From contig JBIKNC010000012.1 in assembly GCA_044358925.1 (NCBI GenBank), positions 1 to 38,359 on the forward strand: a stretch of DNA of 38,359 bases, written 5' to 3'. The stretch's first letter is position 1, and each line of letters starts with the position of its first letter. A program made the translations under genes and the position numbers. This document shows positions 23,846 through 32,609 of the stretch, in pieces. The notes under the pieces are model-generated. The model saw only the letters and a list, made by a program, of their open reading frames with translations. It ran no database searches and was not told the origin of the DNA. Source of the DNA: Rohdeia sp044358925 (GTDB lineage Bacteria; Planctomycetota; UBA1135; GCA-002686595).

Positions 23846-23873
23846 CGGGCTCGCGGCGAACGTCGCGGGCCCG
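23846..23873 (+). terminator. Strong GC hairpin behind rplY, terminator candidate
   Basis: CGGGCTCGCG pairs with CGCGGGCCCG (one G-T pair), leaving a short loop that can close further. It lies 23 nt after the rplY stop and is followed by a short T-containing stretch rather than a clear T-run. It separates rplY from the promoter-like element of pth. Confidence 0.5.
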
Positions 23874-23915
23874 TTCGCGTCCGGACGCCCCCTTTCGCCG
23901 AACGGGGCTCGTCCC

Positions 23916-23961
23916 TAGACTCCTCGGCCCTCGCTCACGGCCGGCGCCCTTCGCGCCGGCC
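23916..23961 (+). promoter_or_regulatory. pth: -10-like TAGACT and leader hairpin upstream of pth
   Basis: TAGACT (23916-23921) would start transcription about 40 nt before the pth start. The leader then contains a perfect 9-bp hairpin, GGCCGGCGC (23939-23947) with GCGCCGGCC (23953-23961), ending 9 nt before the GTG. The hairpin could affect ribosome access; no Shine-Dalgarno is visible. Confidence 0.45.
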
Positions 23962-23970
23962 GCTCCCTTC

Positions 23971-24585
23971 GTGAAACGTCTCCTCGTCGGCCTCGGCAAT
24001 CCGGGCCCCACGTATGCCGGCACACGGCACAACGTCGGGTTCGACGTGCTCGACCGCGTTGCGCTCCACGAAGGGCTGCTCTTTGAACGTGCGACGTCCC
24101 CCAAGCTCGCGAGCGAGCTCATCGGGTACAGCGGTTCGCGTGAGTTCCAACTCGCGCTCTGCTTCGATCCCGACGCCTGGCTCGTGAAGCCGCAGACCTT
24201 CATGAATCTGTCGGGGAACGTCGTCGGACCACTCCTGTCCTGGGCCGGCCTCCCGCCGTCCCAAGTCCTCGTCGTCTACGACGACATGGATCTCGACCTC
24301 GGCCGACTGCGCATCCGGCCGAACGGGGGACACGGAGGACACAACGGGATGCGATCGATCGTCGGCGTCCTCGGTACCCAAGATTTCCCGCGCCTGCGGG
24401 TGGGTATCGGACGGACGTCAACCGACGCGGCGCGTCATGTGCTGGGGCGGTTCGAAGAGGGCGAGCGAGTCGAGATCGACATCTCGGTGGCGGAAGCCTC
24501 CGAGGCGGCACTCGACTGGCTCGCGCACGGAGACGCTGAAGCATGCATGGCGCGGTTCCACAGCCGCTGGGCCCAGGAGAGCTGA
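23971..24585 (+). CDS. pth: Peptidyl-tRNA hydrolase
   Basis: This 204-residue cytoplasmic enzyme frees tRNA from stalled peptidyl-tRNA. The N-terminus GLGNPGPTYAGTRHNVGF contains Asn10 and the catalytic His20. KPQTFMNLSGN and YDDMDLDLGRLRIR follow, with the conserved Asp, then GGHGGHNGMRSI. The length is typical of bacterial Pth. The start is GTG at 23971. It lies between rplY and the rpsF-rpsR-rplI ribosomal cluster, the usual bacterial context. Confidence 0.95.
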   Translation: MKRLLVGLGNPGPTYAGTRHNVGFDVLDRVALHEGLLFERATSPKLASELIGYSGSREFQLALCFDPDAWLVKPQTFMNLSGNVVGPLLSWAGLPPSQVLVVYDDMDLDLGRLRIRPNGGHGGHNGMRSIVGVLGTQDFPRLRVGIGRTSTDAARHVLGRFEEGERVEIDISVAEASEAALDWLAHGDAEACMARFHSRWAQES

Positions 24586-24663
24586 CCCCTCGTCGTCGCA
24601 CTGTCGTCGCACAGTCGACCACGGCGGGCTGCCCGCTTCGAACACACCGGAGAAGACCAAGAC

Positions 24664-25119
24664 ATGACCTACCTCTACGAGGGCATGTTCCTCGTCGACA
24701 ACGACCTCGTGCGGGCCGACTGGGCTCGAGCGAAGTCGATGGTGACGAACATGCTCACCAAACACGGCGGCACGGTTCGCACCGCACGCCGTTGGGACGA
24801 ACGCGCGCTCGCGTACCCGATCAAGGGACGCCGCCGCGGCACCTACATCCTCACCTATGCCGAGCTGCCCGGCTCGAGCATGGAGAACCTGAAGCGCGAC
24901 CTCGACCTCACCGAGGGCGTGCTGCGCTACATCATCCTGCGCAAGGACGAGATCCCGGCGACCGAGGGCGACCTCGCCACCGCCGAGCAGGCTCCGGACT
25001 TCGTCGTGCCGGTCCCGCCGACGGACGACTCGGTTCCGTACCAGCCGCTGCAAGGCCTCAACTTCAGCGGTGACGACATGGACGACGACGACGACATGGA
25101 CATGGAGGACATGCGATGA
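24664..25119 (+). CDS. rpsF: 30S ribosomal protein bS6
   Basis: This 151-residue protein has the bS6 ferredoxin-like core in its first ~100 residues, including YLYEGMFLVD at the start, WDERALAYPIKGRRRGTYILTY and a RDLDLTEGVLRYIIL segment. It pairs with bS18 on the 30S platform. The tail ends in a very acidic Asp/Met run encoded at about 25071-25115; acidic tails are known in E. coli S6, where glutamates are added after translation. The gene overlaps rpsR by 4 nt. A weak ribosome-binding site (GGAG, about 12 nt before the ATG) is present. Confidence 0.95.
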   Translation: MTYLYEGMFLVDNDLVRADWARAKSMVTNMLTKHGGTVRTARRWDERALAYPIKGRRRGTYILTYAELPGSSMENLKRDLDLTEGVLRYIILRKDEIPATEGDLATAEQAPDFVVPVPPTDDSVPYQPLQGLNFSGDDMDDDDDMDMEDMR

Positions 25120-25328
25120 AGACCCGTATTCCGCGCCGTTCGTCACCCATCGAGAAGAAGGCCGAGAACCTCGACTACAAGAACCTCGAGTTGCTCGTGA
25201 AGTGCCTCAGCTCGCAGGGCCAGATCATCTCGCGTCGCCGCTCGGGCCTCGACGCACAACACCAGCGCCTGCTCAAACAAGCGATCAAGCGCGCCCGTCA
25301 CATGGGTCTCCTGCCCTTCGTGGGCTGA
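25116..25328 (+). CDS. rpsR: 30S ribosomal protein bS18
   Basis: This 70-residue protein has the bS18 core: LDYKNLELLVKCLSSQGQI, RRRSGLDAQHQR, AIKRARHMGLLPFV. It binds bS6 and 16S rRNA. ATG at 25116 overlaps the rpsF stop (ATGA), so translation is coupled. No ssb gene lies between rpsF and rpsR, unlike in many bacteria. Confidence 0.95.
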   Translation: MKTRIPRRSSPIEKKAENLDYKNLELLVKCLSSQGQIISRRRSGLDAQHQRLLKQAIKRARHMGLLPFVG

Positions 25329-25331
25329 TCC

Positions 25332-25336
25332 GGAGG
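25332..25336 (+). promoter_or_regulatory. rplI: Strong Shine-Dalgarno of rplI
   Basis: GGAGG lies 8 nt before the ATG at 25345. It is one of the few full Shine-Dalgarno sequences in the window and contrasts with the many genes that lack one. Confidence 0.85.
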
Positions 25337-25344
25337 AAACGAAG

Positions 25345-25806
25345 ATGAGCTCCACGAAAGTCCTGCTGCGTGACAACGTCGCGAACCTCGGCAAGGTCGG
25401 CGACGTCGTCAACGTGGCTGCGGGCTATGCCCGCAACTTCCTGTATCCGCGCGGCCTCGCGATCATCGCTTCGCCCGACAACGTCAAGGTGATGGCGCGC
25501 AAGCGCGCACGCCAAGACGCTGTCGAAGCCGAGCGCATGGCCGAGTTCAAGGTCATCGCGGCACGAATCGAAGGTGTGCGCGTCGAGATCGACGCGAAGG
25601 CCGACGAGACCGGTTCGTTGTACGGCTCCGTGAGCGCGGCACAGATCGTCGCCAAGCTCTCGGCCGCCGGCCACACGATCGAAGAGCGCCAGGTGCGACT
25701 CGAGCACCCGCTCAAGTCGGTCGGCGAACATGCGGTGCCCGTGCACGTGCACGGTGACCTCGACGTGACGATCACGGTCGTCGTCGTCGCACAGGCGAAC
25801 GCCTGA
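25345..25806 (+). CDS. rplI: 50S ribosomal protein bL9
   Basis: This 153-residue protein has the N-terminal bL9 domain (KVLLRDNVANLGKVGDVVNVAAGYARNFLYPRGLA in family order), a connecting helix (about 45-80) and a C-terminal domain with LYGSVSAAQIV and HPLKSVGEHAVPVHVH. It binds 23S rRNA at the L1 stalk base. It follows rpsR after 16 nt with its own strong ribosome-binding site and ends at a strong terminator. Confidence 0.95.
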   Translation: MSSTKVLLRDNVANLGKVGDVVNVAAGYARNFLYPRGLAIIASPDNVKVMARKRARQDAVEAERMAEFKVIAARIEGVRVEIDAKADETGSLYGSVSAAQIVAKLSAAGHTIEERQVRLEHPLKSVGEHAVPVHVHGDLDVTITVVVVAQANA

Positions 25807-25827
25807 CCGCGAACGTCGCGTCACGAG

Positions 25828-25875
25828 CGGGGCGCGTCGATCCCAACGGATCGGCGCGCCCCGTTCTTCGTTTCC
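25828..25875 (+). terminator. Intrinsic terminator of the rpsF-rpsR-rplI operon
   Basis: A 16-bp stem (25828-25843 with 25848-25863, one G-T pair) closes a CAAC loop and is followed by TTCTTCGTTTCC. It starts 22 nt after the rplI stop codon. Confidence 0.9.
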
Positions 25876-25973
25876 AGTGCTCCACTTCGAACGCGCGACC
25901 ACCTGCGCCACGTGCCGGGCCGCGTCGGTTGCATGTGACGCGCGCACGCCGTGGCGACGGCGGCGTGCGTCCG

Positions 25974-25979
25974 TACAAT
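25974..25979 (+). promoter_or_regulatory. dnaB: -10-like TACAAT of dnaB, leaderless spacing
   Basis: TACAAT ends 7 nt before the GTG start at 25987, so the normal initiation distance puts the first transcribed base at or next to the start codon. No Shine-Dalgarno can exist in such a leader. A convincing -35 was not found. Confidence 0.55.
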
Positions 25980-25986
25980 CCGCCGC

Positions 25987-27366
25987 GTGAGCGAACACGG
26001 ACGCACGCCGCCGCACAACCTCGAAGCCGAGCGTGCACTCCTCGGCGCGCTGCTCATCGACCCCGAGCGCATCCCGGACGCGGTCGACTTCGTCGACGAG
26101 GACGACTTCTACGACCGCCGTCTCGGGTTGATCTTCCAGTCGTTGCGCGAGCTGTCCGAACGCAACGCTCCGATCGACTTCGTGGCCGTCGGCGAAGCGC
26201 TGCGCGCGCGCGGCCACTTCCAGGAGATCGGCGGCTCGCAGGCCCTCATCGCGCTCGGACACGGCGTGACCTCGTCGGCGATGCTCGGCCACCACTGCCG
26301 CATCGTCAGTGAGACGTCGACACTGCGCGGACTCATCCGCGAGTCGACGGCGATCGTCGAAGAGGCCTACGAGACGCGCCCCGACGGCGAGTCCGTGCGC
26401 AAACTGCTCGACGAGTCCGAGAACCGCATCTTTCAGATCGCGCGTTCGAACGAGGTCTCCGACGCGAAGCCGATCGGCCACGCGATCACCGAGACGTTCC
26501 GCCGACTCGACAGCCGCACGGGCGACGAAGGGCTCACCGGCCTCACGACCGGCTACTACGAACTCGACGACGTCCTGAGCGGGCTCAACAAGGGCGAACT
26601 CGTCGTCGTCGCCGCGCGACCGTCGATGGGCAAGACCGCGTTCGCACTGAACGTGATGGAGAATGCCGCGTTCTCCCAGCCCTACTGGCTGAAGCGCCGC
26701 CCGTCGGTGCTGCTGTTCAGCCTGGAGATGGGCGTGCAGTCGCTCGTGCAGCGCATGTTGTGCTCGCGTGCGCGCGTGCCGGCCTACCTGCTGCGTTCGG
26801 GGCGCCTGTCCGGCGATCTGCGCCAGGACCTCGCGTCCGCCGCGGATGAACTCCAGAGCACCAACATCTTCATCGACGACACACCGGGCATCTCGATGAT
26901 GGCGCTGCGCTCGCGCGCGCGCCGTCGCGCCGCGAGCGAGACGGGCCTCGACCTGATCGTCGTCGACTACCTCCAGCTCCTCAGTTTCCCGAAGTCCGAG
27001 AGCCGCCAGCAGGAGATCAGCAACATCTCGCGCTCGCTCAAGGAACTCGCGCGCGAACTCGAGGTCCCGGTCGTCGCACTCGCGCAGCTCAGTCGAGCGG
27101 TCGAGGCGCGCGACCCGCCGCGCCCGCAGCTCGCCGACCTGCGCGAGTCCGGCTCGATCGAGCAGGACGCGGACGTCGTGCTCATGCTCTACCGACCCGA
27201 GTACTACGCGAAGTACCGCACGGACGAGAACCGCGGCATGGCCGAGGTCGTGATCGCGAAGCACCGCAACGGCGCGACGGGGGAGATCCGTCTGCAGTTC
27301 TTCCCGGAACACATGCGCTTCGAGAACCGCGCGCCGACCGGGATCGAGCCGATCTCGCTCGCGTGA
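25987..27366 (+). CDS. dnaB: Replicative DNA helicase
   Basis: This 459-residue hexameric helicase unwinds DNA ahead of the replication fork. The N-terminal helical domain starts with PPHNLEAERALLGALLIDPE. The RecA-like domain has Walker A RPSMGKTA (residues 211-218, Lys216), a LLFSLEMG segment, Walker B LIVVDYLQLL, and the arginine-rich C-terminal DLRESGSIEQDADVVLMLYR region. The GTG at 25987 gives the normal DnaB N-terminus. It lies behind the rplI terminator with its own -10-like element, a common position for dnaB. No intein is present. Confidence 0.96.
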   Translation: MSEHGRTPPHNLEAERALLGALLIDPERIPDAVDFVDEDDFYDRRLGLIFQSLRELSERNAPIDFVAVGEALRARGHFQEIGGSQALIALGHGVTSSAMLGHHCRIVSETSTLRGLIRESTAIVEEAYETRPDGESVRKLLDESENRIFQIARSNEVSDAKPIGHAITETFRRLDSRTGDEGLTGLTTGYYELDDVLSGLNKGELVVVAARPSMGKTAFALNVMENAAFSQPYWLKRRPSVLLFSLEMGVQSLVQRMLCSRARVPAYLLRSGRLSGDLRQDLASAADELQSTNIFIDDTPGISMMALRSRARRRAASETGLDLIVVDYLQLLSFPKSESRQQEISNISRSLKELARELEVPVVALAQLSRAVEARDPPRPQLADLRESGSIEQDADVVLMLYRPEYYAKYRTDENRGMAEVVIAKHRNGATGEIRLQFFPEHMRFENRAPTGIEPISLA

Positions 27367-27389
27367 GCGACGGCGTGGGTCCCGGGCTT

Positions 27390-27420
27390 CGTGGGCCGCG
27401 CTTCCCACGGGCACTTTTCC
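27390..27420 (+). terminator. Weak terminator candidate between dnaB and bamA
   Basis: CGTGGG (27390-27395) pairs with CCCACG (27404-27409) around an 8-nt loop and is followed by GGGCACTTTTCC. The stem is short, but a T-run is present. It sits 24 nt after the dnaB stop. Confidence 0.35.
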
Positions 27421-27476
27421 TTCGAAAGCGCTCCCGTGGCGCGGCGGCCGTTCGCACACTGGCGCCCTCGTTCGCG

Positions 27477-30119
27477 ATGCACCACGCCGTCCTCGTCCTC
27501 GCCGCACTCGCGTCAGCGGCGCCGCTCGTCAGCGCCGCGCCGCTCCTGCAGGACGGAGCACCGCCCAACGAGTTGCAGCTGCCGCCGGCACCGAACGTGC
27601 AGCCGCGACCGAACGACTCGACCGTGAAGTCGTTCACGGTCGTCGGCGCCGAGCGCTACGACCGCGAGAGCCTGCGCGAGTCGCTGGGCATCCGCATCGG
27701 CGAGCCGCTCGACGCCGCCGCCGTCGAGCGCATCGACCGCGGCGTCGCGACGTTGTTCTCGACCGGTCTGCTCGCCGACGTCGAGTTCCGCAAGGTGGAC
27801 GGCGGCTACGAACTGCGGCTCGTGGTCCAGGAGCTGCCGCTCGACCTCGCGCCGCGTTTCGTCGGCAACGAACGCGTCGAACTCGAAACCGTCCTCGAAT
27901 GGGCCGGCCTGCGCGAAGGCGACGAGGTCCGACTCAACCAGTCCGAAGCGATCGCGTTCCGACTCGAGGAGCGCTATCGCCAAGAGGGCTATGCCTTCGC
28001 CGCGGTCGAGGCCGTGCTCGGCGAGTTCGTGCCCGGCGAAGGGGAAAGGCCGCCTGCGCAGGACGTCATCTTCTCGATCGACGAGGGACCGCGAGTGCGC
28101 GTCTCGCGCGTGCACATCGAAGGCAACGACTCGCTGCCGGACACGGGCTTCTGGCCGTGGCGCTCCGGCCTGCGCCACGAAGCGGAACCGAAGCTGCGCA
28201 AACCGATCATGGGCTGGCTGTTCGGCAGCCTGTTCTCCGTCCCGTACCGCGAGGATCGGCTGCGCGAAGACCTCGTCGCGATGCGCGAGGCGTATCGCGC
28301 TCTCGGTTGGCTCGACGCCGTCGTCGAGCTGGAGCGCCTCGAGTTCACACGCGATCGACGCTGGGTGACGGTGCACGTGCGCGTCGACGAGGGCGATCCT
28401 TACCGCGTCACGTCGTTGCGCATCGAAGGCTTCGATCGCCGTCCCGATCCGGCCGACACTCGCGGCACGGTCGACGTGCCGGCCGAGTTGCTCGTGCCCG
28501 AGTCCGAGCTCCTCGAACTCTGTCGGTTGCGCGCCGGCGACGTCGTGACGCGCTACGAGATCGATCTCGACGAACGCGCATTCGAGGAGCGCTACGGCGA
28601 GATGGGCCACGTCGCCCACGACTCGATCCCGGCGCCCGAACGCTTCGAGTTCCTCGAGCCGCACTTCGTGTTCGACGAGACGCGCAACGAAGTCGCCGTC
28701 ACGTACCGCCTCGCGCAGGGTCGCAAGCAGTCGCTGCGCGAGATCCTCTTCTCGGGCAACGCTCGCACGCAGGACCGTGTGCTGCGGCGCGAGATGGGGG
28801 AGGTGTTCGAAGGCGAGGTCGCCGACCTGCCGCAGATCGAACGCGGCGTCGCGCGACTGCGCGGCTCCGGCTACTTCTCGTCGGTCACGCGCGCGATCGA
28901 TCACCGCGAGCCCACGTTCCGCTTCCGCGAGGTGCAGAACCCCGACGGCTCGCCCAATCAGGATTGGAAGGACCTCGAAGTCCTCGTCGAAGAGGGCGAC
29001 CAACTGCGCTTCGACTTCGGCGTCGTCTACGGCACCGACAACGGCTTCGCGGGCCAGATCGGCCTCACGTTCCAGAACTTCGACGCCACGCGCTGGCCGA
29101 GTCTCGACCATCCGATCGACGACATCACGAGCGGCAACGCGTTCCGCGGCGCCGGCCAGACGCTGCGCCTGTTCGCGAGTCCCGGCACCGACTTCTCGCG
29201 CTACCAGATCCTCTTCACCGAGCCCGACCTGTTCGGTCGGCACCTCGATCGCATCGGATCGACGATCGACTTCTCGCGCGGCTTCCGCGGCTACCGCACC
29301 CACGAGGAGCAGCGCGACGAGATCGGCCTGTCGTTGTTCCAACAGCTCGACGCCGACACGCGCCTGTCGCTCGGCTTCCGCACGGCGGACATCGAGGTCA
29401 GCGATCTCGCACTCGGGGCGCCGTCGCTGCTCGATCCGCTCGGTGTGCCGGACCTGCTCGCGGCGCAGCTCGGCCAGACGCAGGTCAGCGGACTCGAACT
29501 CTCGCTCTCGCGCCGGATCCTCGACAACGCGATCGCGCCGCGCGACGGCTACTCCGCGTCGGCGCAGGTCTCGGTGTACGACTCGCTGCTCGGCAGCGAC
29601 TTCGACTACGCCGGACTCGAAGCGCGCTACGACCTGTACGGCTCGCTCTTCGACTACGAAGAGGAGGAGGTGCACCCGGGCTACCGCCTGCGCTTCGCCG
29701 CCGCGACGCTCGTGCCGTACGGCGACACCGACAACGTGCCGTACACCGAGCGCATGTTCCTGGGCGGTTCGCGCCTCCTGCGCGGTTTCGCGTTCCGCGG
29801 CGTCGGGCCGAACGAGCGCAGCCACCCGATCGGCGGCGAGTCGATGTTGACCGCCAGCGCCGAGTACCTGTGGCCGCTCCTGTCGCAGTCGATCCCGGGC
29901 ACGACCCGCCGCATCGAGGTCTTCCGCGGTGGCTTCTTCCTCGACGCCGGCATCCTCGACGTCGAGCCCTTCCGCGCCGACCTCGACGAGCTGCGCGTCT
30001 CGGCCGGCATCACGGTCGGAATGGTGCAGCCGCTGCCCCTGGCGTTGAACTTCGGCTTCCCGCTGGTCGACGACGAGGGCGACCGGCGACGGACCTTCTC
30101 GTTCTCGCTGCAGTTCTGA
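27477..30119 (+). CDS. bamA: Outer-membrane assembly factor BamA-like (POTRA repeats and Omp85 barrel)
   Basis: This 880-residue protein has a signal peptide (about 1-21), then repeated POTRA-like units marked by VKSFTVVGAERYDRESLRES, VSRVHIEGNDSL, VTSLRIEGFDRR and LREILFSGNARTQDRVLRREMG. The last ~350 residues form a beta-barrel region with RMFLGGSRLLRGFAFRGVGP (the VRGY/F-type motif of Omp85) and a C-terminal aromatic end, SLQF. It should insert barrel proteins into the outer membrane. It is followed by lpxD, lpxC-fabZ and lpxA, the classic bam-lpx arrangement. ATG at 27477 gives the signal peptide; an in-frame GTG at 27363 overlapping the dnaB stop is possible but would add an arginine-rich lead. 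Confidence 0.92.
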   Translation: MHHAVLVLAALASAAPLVSAAPLLQDGAPPNELQLPPAPNVQPRPNDSTVKSFTVVGAERYDRESLRESLGIRIGEPLDAAAVERIDRGVATLFSTGLLADVEFRKVDGGYELRLVVQELPLDLAPRFVGNERVELETVLEWAGLREGDEVRLNQSEAIAFRLEERYRQEGYAFAAVEAVLGEFVPGEGERPPAQDVIFSIDEGPRVRVSRVHIEGNDSLPDTGFWPWRSGLRHEAEPKLRKPIMGWLFGSLFSVPYREDRLREDLVAMREAYRALGWLDAVVELERLEFTRDRRWVTVHVRVDEGDPYRVTSLRIEGFDRRPDPADTRGTVDVPAELLVPESELLELCRLRAGDVVTRYEIDLDERAFEERYGEMGHVAHDSIPAPERFEFLEPHFVFDETRNEVAVTYRLAQGRKQSLREILFSGNARTQDRVLRREMGEVFEGEVADLPQIERGVARLRGSGYFSSVTRAIDHREPTFRFREVQNPDGSPNQDWKDLEVLVEEGDQLRFDFGVVYGTDNGFAGQIGLTFQNFDATRWPSLDHPIDDITSGNAFRGAGQTLRLFASPGTDFSRYQILFTEPDLFGRHLDRIGSTIDFSRGFRGYRTHEEQRDEIGLSLFQQLDADTRLSLGFRTADIEVSDLALGAPSLLDPLGVPDLLAAQLGQTQVSGLELSLSRRILDNAIAPRDGYSASAQVSVYDSLLGSDFDYAGLEARYDLYGSLFDYEEEEVHPGYRLRFAAATLVPYGDTDNVPYTERMFLGGSRLLRGFAFRGVGPNERSHPIGGESMLTASAEYLWPLLSQSIPGTTRRIEVFRGGFFLDAGILDVEPFRADLDELRVSAGITVGMVQPLPLALNFGFPLVDDEGDRRRTFSFSLQF

Positions 30120-30238
30120 CGCTCCCGGCCCGCGGCTTCGGGGCCGGCGGCGCGGCGCGCCTGTTTGACACCCGCGCGCTCGCACCGTTACATCTTCGGG
30201 CTCGTTCGTCGTCCGCGCGGTTCCGCGGACACCCATCC

Positions 30239-31276
30239 ATGGCCTTTCGGCTCGACCAGCTCGCACGCGTGTGCGGCGCCCGCCTCGAAGGCGACGGAGC
30301 GATCCACGTCCGCGGACCCGCGACACTCGAACTCGCGGGTCCCGACGAGATCAGCTTCCTCGCCAATCCGCGCTATTCCGGCCAGTTGCGCACGACGAAC
30401 GCCGCAGCCGTGGTGGTCGCGAACGACTTCGTCGTGGAGCGCGAGGGGCTGGCGCTCCTGCGCACCGACGACCCGAGCCGCTGCTTCAGTCGTGTGGTCG
30501 AGGCCTTCGCGGCCGAGCGGCCGAGCCTCCCGGTCGGTGTGCATCCGCGTGCGCACGTGGCCGCCGACGCTCGGCTCGGCGACGGCGTCGCGATCGGTCC
30601 CAACGCGACGATCGAGAGCGGAGCCGTCCTCGGCGACGGCGTCGTCGTGTGGTCCGGTGCCTACGTCGGCGTCGGTTCGCGGATCGGCGCCCGGTCGGTC
30701 CTGTGGCCCGGTGCAACGGTGCTCGACGGCGTGACGATCGGCGAGCGTTGCGTGCTGCACGCCGGCTGCGTCGTGGGCGCCGACGGTTTCGGCTTCGAGC
30801 CGACGCCGCGCGGTTGGATCAAGATCCCGCAGTGCGGCACGGTCGTGCTCGAAGACGACGTCGAACTCGGCGCCAACGCGACCGTGGATCGCGGCCGCTT
30901 CGGCGCGACGCGCATCGGCCGCGGCAGCAAGCTCGACAATCTCGTGCACATCGCGCACAACGTGCAAGTCGGCCCGGACTGCGTGATGGCGGCCCAGGCC
31001 GGAATCGCCGGGTCCGCGCAGCTCGCGCGCGGTGTCGTCGTCGGCGGTCAGGTCGGCATCGGCGGCCACGTCAAGATCGCGAGCGGCGTGCGCCTCGCGG
31101 GGCAGAGCGGCGCCTACGGCGACATCGCCGAGGCCGGCGACTACCTCGATTCACCTGCGCGCCCCAAACGCGAAGTGTTGCGCCGCATGGCGGCCGCCGG
31201 TCGCTCCGAGGAACTGCGGCGCCGCGTGCGCGAACTCGAGGAACGCCTCGCCGCCCTGGAGGGCCGTACCACGTGA
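30239..31276 (+). CDS. lpxD: UDP-3-O-acylglucosamine N-acyltransferase
   Basis: This 345-residue enzyme adds the second acyl chain in lipid A synthesis. The N-terminal uridine-binding domain has GPDEISFLANPRYSGQL. A left-handed beta-helix follows with hexapeptide repeats, GADGFGFEPTPRGWIKIPQ, and LVHIAHNVQVG containing the catalytic histidine. The C-terminal ~45 residues form an Arg/Glu-rich coiled coil. ATG at 30239 is preceded by a ~120-nt gap after bamA. The stop overlaps an in-frame GTG of the next gene. Confidence 0.95.
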   Translation: MAFRLDQLARVCGARLEGDGAIHVRGPATLELAGPDEISFLANPRYSGQLRTTNAAAVVVANDFVVEREGLALLRTDDPSRCFSRVVEAFAAERPSLPVGVHPRAHVAADARLGDGVAIGPNATIESGAVLGDGVVVWSGAYVGVGSRIGARSVLWPGATVLDGVTIGERCVLHAGCVVGADGFGFEPTPRGWIKIPQCGTVVLEDDVELGANATVDRGRFGATRIGRGSKLDNLVHIAHNVQVGPDCVMAAQAGIAGSAQLARGVVVGGQVGIGGHVKIASGVRLAGQSGAYGDIAEAGDYLDSPARPKREVLRRMAAAGRSEELRRRVRELEERLAALEGRTT

Positions 31277-31278
31277 GG

Positions 31279-32574
31279 ATGCAACGCACACTGCGCACGC
31301 CCGTCGAGTTCTCGGGCATCGCGCTGCACAGCGGCGAGACGATCCACGCGCGCGTTCTGCCGGCGCCGCCGGGCACGGGCGTCGAATTCGTACGCACGGA
31401 CCTGCCGGGCGCGCCGCCGATCCCGGCCCACATCAGCTACCGCAGTCCGAAGGAGCGCCGCACACGCCTCCAGCGCGGCACGGCGCAGGTCGACACCGTC
31501 GAGCACCTGCTCGCCGCGTGCAGCGGTCTCGGGCTCGACAACGCGACCGTCGAACTCTCGGGGCAGGAGCTGCCCGGCATGGACGGCAGTTCTTCGCCGT
31601 TCGTCGAGATCTTCAAGCGCGCCGGTCTCGTCGATCAGAAGCAGCCCGCCCGGGTCTTCCGGCTCGAACAGCCCGTCTACGTGCGAGAGGGCAACGCGAC
31701 GCTGGTGGCGCTCCCGATCGAGCAACCGGTGCTGCGCTTGCAATACGTCGCGACGTTCGACGGTCAGAGCGCCCACGGCGGCGGCCAGGGCGGTGCGCTC
31801 CAGTTCGACCTCACGCCCGAGGTCTTCGAGAACGAGATCGCGCGCGCGCGCACGTTCTGCTTGGCGTCGGAGGTCGAAGCCTTGCGCGCCGCCGGCCTCG
31901 GCAAGGGCGCAACCCGCGAGAACACGGTCGTCGTCGGCGACGGCGAGACCGTGTTGCGCATGGACCACGAGCCCGTGCGCCACAAGGTGCTCGACCTGAT
32001 CGGTGACTTGCACCTGCTCGGTGCCGAGCTCTGCGCGCACGTCATCGCCACACGTTCCGGCCACGCGTTGAACGCCGAACTCGTGCGCCAACTGCACGAT
32101 CTGATGCAGGCGGAGGAGAGCGGCGGACTCGTCGCTCGCGAGTCCGGTATGGACATTCGCGAGGTGATGCGCATGTTGCCGCATCGCTATCCGTTCCTGT
32201 TGATCGACCGCGTCCTCGAGATCGAAGGCTTCCAACGCGCCGTCGCGATCAAGAACGTCACGATCAACGAGCCGTACTTCCAAGGCCACTTCCCCGATGC
32301 GCCCCTCATGCCGGGGGTCTTGCAGCTCGAGGCCATGGCACAGCTCGCCGGTGTGCTCCTTCTGCGCAAGATGGAGAACACCGGCAAACTCGCCGTCCTC
32401 TGGGCGATCGACAAGGTGAAGCTGCGTGCGCCGGTCCAACCCGGCGACCAACTGCGCATCGAAGTCGAGACACAACGGATGAAGGACCAGTTCAGTCAAG
32501 TGCGCGGCGTCGGCACCGTGGGCGGACGCACCGTCTGCGAAGCGATCTTGACCTTCACGATGGTCGAGGCGTGA
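31279..32574 (+). CDS. lpxC-fabZ: Fused LpxC deacetylase / FabZ 3-hydroxyacyl-ACP dehydratase
   Basis: This 431-residue fusion covers two steps. The LpxC part (1 to about 285) removes the acetyl group from UDP-3-O-acyl-GlcNAc; its zinc ligands are His76 in TVEHLLAA and His235/Asp239 in HKVLDLIGD, with His262 as catalytic acid. The FabZ part (about 290-431) has MLPHRYPFLLIDRV, His337 in FQGHFPDAPLMPG and Glu351 in LQLEAMAQ, and dehydrates 3-hydroxyacyl-ACP. Fusion of these enzymes is known, notably in Bacteroidota. An alternative GTG start at 31273 would overlap the lpxD stop by 4 nt. It is coupled closely to lpxA. Confidence 0.95.
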   Translation: MQRTLRTPVEFSGIALHSGETIHARVLPAPPGTGVEFVRTDLPGAPPIPAHISYRSPKERRTRLQRGTAQVDTVEHLLAACSGLGLDNATVELSGQELPGMDGSSSPFVEIFKRAGLVDQKQPARVFRLEQPVYVREGNATLVALPIEQPVLRLQYVATFDGQSAHGGGQGGALQFDLTPEVFENEIARARTFCLASEVEALRAAGLGKGATRENTVVVGDGETVLRMDHEPVRHKVLDLIGDLHLLGAELCAHVIATRSGHALNAELVRQLHDLMQAEESGGLVARESGMDIREVMRMLPHRYPFLLIDRVLEIEGFQRAVAIKNVTINEPYFQGHFPDAPLMPGVLQLEAMAQLAGVLLLRKMENTGKLAVLWAIDKVKLRAPVQPGDQLRIEVETQRMKDQFSQVRGVGTVGGRTVCEAILTFTMVEA

Positions 32575-32609
32575 ACCTCCACGGCACAGCGCGTGAACAC
32601 ACGCACGTC

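Noticed and set aside
27363..27476. N-terminal extension of BamA from a GTG overlapping the dnaB stop
   Set aside because: It would put an arginine-rich stretch before a good signal peptide. The ATG at 27477 starts that signal peptide directly.
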